A DNA stretch of 64,000 nt from Arctopsyche grandis (lineage: Eukaryota > Arthropoda > Insecta > Trichoptera > Hydropsychidae). Location: contig NC_135364.1 in assembly GCF_051622035.1 (NCBI RefSeq), positions 1,321,001-1,385,000 of the forward strand, written 5' to 3'. Both the position numbers and the translations under genes were made by a program. The notes beneath the pieces were generated by a model that did not search any database, was not told the DNA's origin, and was given only the letters and a program-made list of their open reading frames with translations. Shown one piece after another: positions 57,591-64,000 of this stretch; the first letter of the stretch is position 1, and each line of letters begins with the position of its first letter.

Positions 57591-58469
57591 ATGTTAATTA
57601 AATGAATGTATTAAATTATCAAATGAAATTTAAAATATTAAAAATATTGAAGAGTTTCCAGCGGTTATATAATAATGCTTATGTAAATTGGAATGAACTG
57701 ATCGAGTATGTAGTTAGTTGAATTATAAGTTGTAAATTTATACATCAATAGGCAAATTTAACGAAAATGTTTTAAATGAATTCACATTTATTTTGGGATA
57801 AAACATGTATCCTTTTACATTCAATTAATGTGAAATATCGCATAAATGATCCAATTACTAAAACATTTCGATTAATATTAAACCAATTTCGATTTAGAAC
57901 AGATTGGATTCATAATTGGTTTTGATAATTTGAAATATACAAAGGTAGTTGTGTGGTTGCATATTTACTTTGCTTATTTTTACTATTTGATGTACATATG
58001 TATGTACTTTTGTCAAATTGTATATTCAGTTTATAAAAGAGCCGTAAATTTGAGTGAAAATTTAACTTTAAGGTACGGTCACCCGGCGAATTATTTAATT
58101 TTTTCTTTATTGTTTTATTTAATTTGAACTGCTTTCAAAATAATAAAAGTCTGCTTCAACTTTTCATCAACATTCAGGAGTTGAACGCGATAAAAGAGGG
58201 GAAAATGCTCCACTGCAAGTTTCGCAAACCGAGTTTATTATGAACTCGAAAAAATGTCGCACGGCGAAATTCACTTGTCGAAATGAAATTTTTCTACATT
58301 AAAAATGCACGAGTGCTAAGAAAATTCCGTCATAAATTGCAGCCAGTCTACAAAAAAATTCGATTTAAACCAATTATGTATATAAAATGAACTTCTGTAC
58401 ATAATGTTACTTATTCCGATATGCAAATTACAGCATATCGGAATAACTTATTCGATTCGATTTTTGATT
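57591..58469. other. AT-rich to mixed non-coding stretch
   Basis: No motif-bearing ORF. 58150-58340 is less AT-rich. The palindrome TGCTGTAATTTGCATATCGG/CCGATATGCAAATTACAGCA is visible around 58415-58445 (arms CCGATATGC and GCATATCGG). Confidence 0.45.
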
Positions 58470-58960
58470 TTTAGATGCTTTTTATTATTACGAAATTATG
58501 TTCACAATACATCTTATATCTATTTCAATAGCTAATGATCTACCGATCATTTTCTATTTTACAATTTAATTTAATTTGGTTAGTAATCATAGTATTATAT
58601 TATTCTAATGTGAATGTACAGCATAATGGGAAAAAGAGCTCAAAAACCTATTTACAATTCTTATAAATGCTCATAATACATCTAATACATAATATTAATT
58701 AAATACTCTCTAAAGTCGATGACCTAAAGCAGATTGTGTTTAGGTAATCTGTGTGTTATACCTGAAGGGTATAGACATTATGTTGTAATCACCGAGACTC
58801 TTCACAAGTGTGCTAGTATGGTTATTAGTGATTCTGTCATATAATCTACTGGTTAGATTGTTAGTAATGTCTGTAACAAACGGAATATTTATATGGCATG
58901 CAGTTTTTTCAAGTTAGTGTATATGGGTGTATTATAAATTATTTTTAGGGATTTATTTTA
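58470..58960 (-). mobile_element. LINE 3' end: ORF2 C-terminal tail plus 3'UTR
   Basis: On the minus strand the reading PFVTDITNNLTSRLYDRIT, NNHTSTLVKSLGDYN ends with TAA near 58754, followed by a 3'UTR. The pattern IPFV-x-D-x(8)-FY-x-x-I-x-NHTN-x-LV is typical of the extreme C-terminus of jockey-group ORF2. A second copy is at 63545-64000. This is a 5'-truncated insertion. Confidence 0.5.
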
Positions 58961-61900
58961 AATTACTTGGAGCTTGAAAAGGTTAGTATTCGAGGCGTTA
59001 ATGAAATTGATCAACTATCTATGTACATATGTATGTATTTACTCTCATGCTAACCGAGACTTGTTTCGTAATGGGTCGAAGCTTTCTGAAGAAGCTTTTT
59101 CCTTTACTTTCATCCTACCAAGCAATGCCTGATATTGTTGGACAGTATACTTTAAAATAATATAAAACAAAGGCGGGTAATTTGCATTCGTTCATTGTAG
59201 ACGCGGCAGCGTTCTTAAAGAAAACCCCGGAAAAACGCACTTTTTAAACGTCTGAAATTTTTAATTAATACCAGGGATTGCGGTGCATACTTCCGGCGTA
59301 AGGATACGTCAATTTTTTGCCGGGTTTTTCAGCAAAAATGAAAAGAAATGAGCGTCCGTTTCGCATCTCGCAGACTTGACGGGCGGGGAGAGCTTCGCGC
59401 GTAAGCCCCGCACGTCCCTCCCCAACAAAAGGGTCTTAATGAAATCGAGATCTTAAAAAAAGCCCTCTGAAATTACGCCCTCTGCGGCGACCTCATGTAC
59501 ATTTTTAAGAGGGACACTAACGACGCCGATCAATCATGTTTAAAGTAGAAGAAAAGCGCTTAGCGACACGAATTTTCCAATGAGAGTTACGCGAGGCCCC
59601 TCCCCGCCGCCCCTCGATTGAAATATCGCCGAGTTTTCACGATGTTTATTAAAAATTCACAGGAAAATTAGGCCGGCACGCGATAAAGCCGAACGGGAAA
59701 ATTCGCCGTACAATAATGAACAAAGTCCCTTTGGAAGCTTCGGTAAAAAATTGATATTCAAAGAGACGCTGGGGTCATTATCAAAAATTGTCGCCGTACA
59801 ATATTATAATAACAGACTTCTATGGAAAAATTGTATCAGCGATGAAATATGTACATATGTTATATGTACATAAATGTTATATTCAATTCTTTTGTCAATT
59901 TCGAACGAAATATACCGATGTATTGTAGCGGTCTCCGTGACGAGCCGGAATGTGAAATTACCGAAAACGCAAATATCGGAAGGCAAAAATCGTAAATCGA
60001 AAGATCTTAAGTCGAAAGATCAAAAAAAAAGGGTGCATGGTAAACGGTACATACTCACGTACATACTCATTTAATTTGCGGGAGCAGGATACAACAGGAA
60101 CAAGAGGAACAGGCTTTTCCTCCCGTATTAATGTGCGCGCGCAGAATACGGACGGGGGCGAAGGCCCCGGGGTGCTGGAGGCGTCGGCGATGCACAAAAT
60201 GTAATTCGTAATTCGTAATTTCTTTCCGAAACCAGTCGATTCAATATCTTTAACTTTATTTTTATTCGAGTTTCAATTCCTTTTCGAAACCACCCGTTGA
60301 AATCAACGGGTCCAACACTAGTGTACATATGTTGATCATTATCAAATATAAAACTATTATTAATGAGAAATAAAAGAAAAAAGCTAAATTTTCTCAAGAA
60401 CTTTCGGCGAGTTTATGTTTTATATTCCATAACATTATTATTTATTTCGTAATTGATAACATTAAAAAAATAAAGATACCTATAAAAGTTAACCTTTGAA
60501 GGACGGAGCGTCGAGATCGAACGAGTGTCCCGAATCGGGGTCGAGTAAGACCCCAGTATTTTTTAATCAAAATACAGCTTTTCTCAATACAAATGGGTTC
60601 ACTATATTATTATTAATCATTTTATACATCAACATAATAAAAGTTTTAGTCGTATAGCATGTTTTTGACTATTTTTATATTAAAAAATAATGACAACCAT
60701 CGACATGCGAACGCACATAAGTAAGACCAACAGGCAACTGCACGGCTCAATAGCCACGCGCCAAAAGCGACGAAAATATAGCTTTGAAAACCACATAGTT
60801 ATTACGAAAAACGTAAAAATTGGGGCACTTGCATACCCCACTTTTGGTGAGGGTGGGTTAACAACTACTTTCTAGATAAAAATAGCATTGTGAATGCGAA
60901 AAAAATACCACATATGAGTTAAGCGAGTGCAAAACTGTAAAACTGAGACTTTAAATCACTGGTAATCAATCAAAACTAATTAATAATCGATTCATCTAAA
61001 CTGCAATGAATGATTTCACTAGTAATATAAAATCAAAACAAAAAAAAAAATTAACGCTGTTTTATCGAGATTGTGTTGTGGTGCAACTTTTCTATTAGGT
61101 CCATTATTTTTTTCTTTACATCCTAATATATTTGTACATACGATACATGAGACTTGGTTCACTGTATCGTACGTCATCGCCTTGCTCCCCCCCTCGTCAT
61201 GTGTTCGCTTCAAATCGAATTATGAGATTTGTGTGTGCGGGTCCGTGCACAAGCTCAATTACGGTTATTAATAACACCGAGGCCTGTCTAAATTATACCC
61301 TAGGCCCGATTTTCATCCCTCCAGTTTAGTTTTTGTGTAAACTGACCGGACGTTAATCGGACCCGCGTTTTCCGCGGAAAAATGCCTCTTTTAATTATTA
61401 ATAATACGCCGAGATGGAAAGCGGCCGGTCGGTTCGTTTCGCTAATTCGCATACGTTTCGAAAACTGACCGTTAAAATATAATTAAAATTAACGAGACCG
61501 TCGTCGGCGAATTCTGCGTGATTTATACAATTAAAATACGACCCCCTATTTATTGCGTATAATTCACAATTAGCGTACACTTTTTTTCGTGCTTACATAT
61601 TATAACGTCAATACCTTTTTATACGCAGCTCGGATTATACATATGAACATAATTTGTGAATTGAAACTATACGTTTGAGAGACTTGTTAAGTTCAAACTT
61701 GGTATTTATGGCATTTCTGTACCTACGGTAATTGATTTGTCGGGAAACTTCAGAGTTCCTTGAAACGAAAATACGGATTTAAACTTAAAGTTATATACCT
61801 ACTATATATGTACATACAACCAATTTGGAATATAATTTTCTTTGGTACCATATTCTGAGAAAAATTGCCCCAGAAGAATAATTGGAAAACTCTTTCTAAA

Positions 61901-62400
61901 AGCTACGTCAATTTAATGAGACCCCAAATATGGTAGTTTGAATTTCAAACAGAAAGTTTCCACTCTAATGTTAGACACTAACTTGAACGTGATATTATTT
62001 TTTATAATATAATATTTGTAAAACGTATTATAATATTAGAAGATACTAAATTCTGCAGTCAATATTTTCCTTATTATTTAAAAAAATTAAATCGCTTTTT
62101 GTTTTGATGCATCTACCTATAGCTTATAGATTTAGGATGAAATAAGATTTAATCATTTTTTTTACCAAAGAGACTTATATTTGATTTATCTACACAGATT
62201 ATTTTTAAAATAAATTAAATCATTTAAAAAAATCTATATTTGCATCGTCTTGTTTCTTATTTTAAAAATATATTTATAGTAATGTAGAGTATGCAGAGGG
62301 AAGGGGAGGCAAGTCGATTTACAAGAAAACAATCAACCAAGTTTCAGATCTTTAATATATGTGTTTTATACATGTTTGTGAACCGCGCGGATTTGGTAGT
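58961..62400. other. Transposon-poor region with GC-richer islands, no recognisable gene
   Basis: 59160-59800 (GACGGGCGGGGAGAGCTTCG, CCCCTCCCCGCCGCCCCTC), 60060-60200 and 61300-61560 (GGACCCGCGTTTTCCGCGG, GAAAGCGGCCGGTCGG) stand out from the AT-rich background. TAATTA-type sites (candidate homeodomain sites) lie at 61390-61410 and 61478-61492. All frames are short and overlapping. This could be cis-regulatory DNA of an unseen gene; that is inference. Confidence 0.4.
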
Positions 62401-62416
62401 TTAGTCAAGCTCACTC

Positions 62417-62466
62417 ATTGGTCGATGAACCGAGCTCTCTGATTGGTCGACGAGTCGGGCTCTCTG
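62417..62466. repeat. 25-bp tandem repeat with inverted CCAAT boxes
   Basis: Two units, 62417-62441 and 62442-62466, each starting ATTGGTCGA and ending GCTCTCTG, with six differences in between. A weaker third ATTTGGCGGCG lies at 62489. ATTGG is CCAAT on the minus strand. Confidence 0.6.
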
Positions 62467-62840
62467 GACGATGAGTGCCGTGCGCTGATTTGGCGGCGTG
62501 CACTGATCATCCTATATTTACGCAACAGTAATTTTCTTTTTTTGCATTTCAACATAAAATAAATTGGCAATATCAGCTAAAGCATTGAAAAATCTCTAGA
62601 AAAAATATTATACAAGCATATAAATATTTTACTAAAAATTATTTTCATCAGAAATTAGGACCTTATTGAATATCAAGTATTGACTAGAATGCATTCAGTA
62701 TCAATCCATAATAGCGCATTTTCTTTTACTAATTTGTTTAAAATATTCAACTTATTTGTGCATTTTTAAAGACATTGTTTAATATCTCAATCATTTTCAA
62801 ATTAGACCTGAAATTGCGATAAAAAATAATATTATTTATA
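62467..62840. other. AT-rich non-coding stretch
   Basis: Nothing recognised beyond the tandem repeat that precedes it. Confidence 0.45.
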
Positions 62841-63000
62841 GTTTCGGACCATTGTGGCATTACAGGAAGAACCTAATGGGCCACAATGGTCTACATTTGA
62901 AAACGAAAAGAAAACAACAATAAAATTAAGTAAAATACATAAAATAAAAAGAAAAAAGCAGAAAAACGTGATAAAAAAAATAGTTACATAATAATACATA
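62841..63000 (-). mobile_element. 3'-terminal LINE fragment (CCATTGTGG hairpin family)
   Basis: The hairpin at 62848-62890 on the minus strand (CCATTGTGG, loop CCCATTAGG ... CTGTAATG, CCACAATGG), preceded on that strand by a T-rich 3'UTR similar to 34000-34080. No coding part. Confidence 0.65.
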
Positions 63001-63544
63001 AAAAATGAGCAATATGGCAAAGTATGAAAACGATCGGATAAGAGGCAAACTTTTTTAATATGTGTAAATGAAAAGTGTTACAATTTGTACAATAAAGAAA
63101 CCAAAGATAGACTTTACTGCGAGGATTAGTGAAAAAATTAATAACGTTTTTGGTGCTTTTTCTTCAGCTATAAAAACGGTTTTTAAGTTTCAAATAGCTT
63201 TAGAGTGCGTTCTATTGCAGGTAATAGTGATAGCCACCTAGTTTTTGAACGTGAGAGTAGATTTTTATAATCAATATTAGCAAAATCATAGAAATCTTTC
63301 AGTCTTTCTGTTCTGACGGTGTCTATTCCACGTCTACGTGTGATGATTCATTCTGAGTGTGAGAAAATTATCGATCGAAGATAAATTGATTGATGCCTAA
63401 TACACATTTTTTGTCTCCCTTCTACACATAGTTCTCCAGAAAGTATAAGACAGAGTATAAGACAAATAGTTCATTGTTGAATATTGCTGCAGTGTTTACC
63501 AAACTGTCTGGTCCCGACATCGACTTTTTGTTTATAGTTTATGT
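63001..63544. other. Non-coding stretch
   Basis: 63003-63044 repeats the phrase at 3351-3390 (ATGAGCAATATGGCAAAGTA and on). No credible ORF. Confidence 0.45.
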
Positions 63545-64000
63545 TTTTAATTGCTTTTTATTATTACTAAATTATGTTCACAATACATCTTATATCTATT
63601 TTAATAGCTATTGATCTACTGATCATTTTCTATATTACAATTTTAAATTAATTTTGTTAGTAATCATAGTATTATATTATTATAATGTTAATATGTATTT
63701 ACAATTCTTATAAATGCTCATAATACATCTAATACATAATATTAATTAAAGACTCCAAAGTCGATGACCTAAAGCAGATTGTGTTTAGGTAATCTGTGTG
63801 TTATACCTGAGGGGTATAGACATTTTGTTCACTCTTCACAAGTGTGTTAGTATGGTTATTAGTGATTATGTCATAGAATCTACTGGTTAGTTTGTTAGAA
63901 ATGTCTGTAACAAATGGAATATTATTTATGGCATGCAGTTTTTTCAAGTTAGTATATATGGGTGTATTATAAATTATTTTTAGGGATTTTTTTTTGTATT
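63545..64000 (-). mobile_element. LINE 3' end, second copy, running off the window
   Basis: Closely similar to 58470-58960 in the same orientation: the minus strand reads NLKKLHAINNIPFVTDI, SRFYDIITNNHTNTLVKS and the same 3'UTR (AATTCTTATAAATGCTCATA). The element continues past the right edge. Confidence 0.5.

Noticed and set aside
60128-60397. 89-codon minus-strand frame
   Set aside because: No recognisable motif, internal low-complexity start, and overlaps other equally poor frames.

Overview
This is a window of AT-rich nuclear DNA from an animal, most likely an insect. Spliced genes with GT-AG introns are present, together with hAT DNA transposons, non-LTR retrotransposons carrying an FP-type ORF1 and an endonuclease-reverse transcriptase ORF2, tRNA-derived SINEs and a small Helitron. 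TACATATGTA-type palindromes occur throughout. The insect order cannot be fixed from the sequence alone. No bacterial operon, CRISPR array or functional RNA gene is visible.

The host genes are four complete, tandem paralogues, all on the minus strand. Each encodes a BTB-BACK-kelch protein (KLHL type, substrate-adaptor-like) of 557 to 574 residues in ten exons with identical intron positions and phases: gene A (4851-7796), B (24471-27202), C (28770-32325) and D (39622-42736). I assembled the exons by hand; each joins into one open frame with a length divisible by three. The duplicated block is about 3.4 kb. It includes a shared upstream motif about 95-140 bp before each ATG and about 250 bp of 3' flank. 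In A, B and C the stop codon overlaps an AATAAA signal.

The spaces between the copies are filled with transposons. Between A and B lie a TIR element interrupted by a deleted LINE (8388-10641) and a three-layer nest. In that nest a hAT transposon (11482-20356, 8-bp target duplication) contains a plus-strand LINE, which itself contains a minus-strand LINE with an open ORF2. Between C and D lie two more hAT elements (33040-35438 and 35947-37557) with insertions inside them. Downstream of D come a long-TIR element, a truncated LINE, a TIR element with a THAP-like zinc-finger start, a hAT remnant and another hAT with clear target duplications (46146-47932).

From about 50.2 kb to the end, recognisable transposons are sparser. 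The sequence includes relatively GC-rich stretches with no credible ORF (for example 59.2-60.2 kb and 61.3-61.6 kb), which could be regulatory DNA of an unseen neighbour gene. The most notable signals are the intact tandem kelch cluster with its conserved upstream element, a family of 130-133 bp foldback elements with matching empty sites, and a 3' hairpin shared by LINEs and SINEs whose stem changes in a compensatory way between families.
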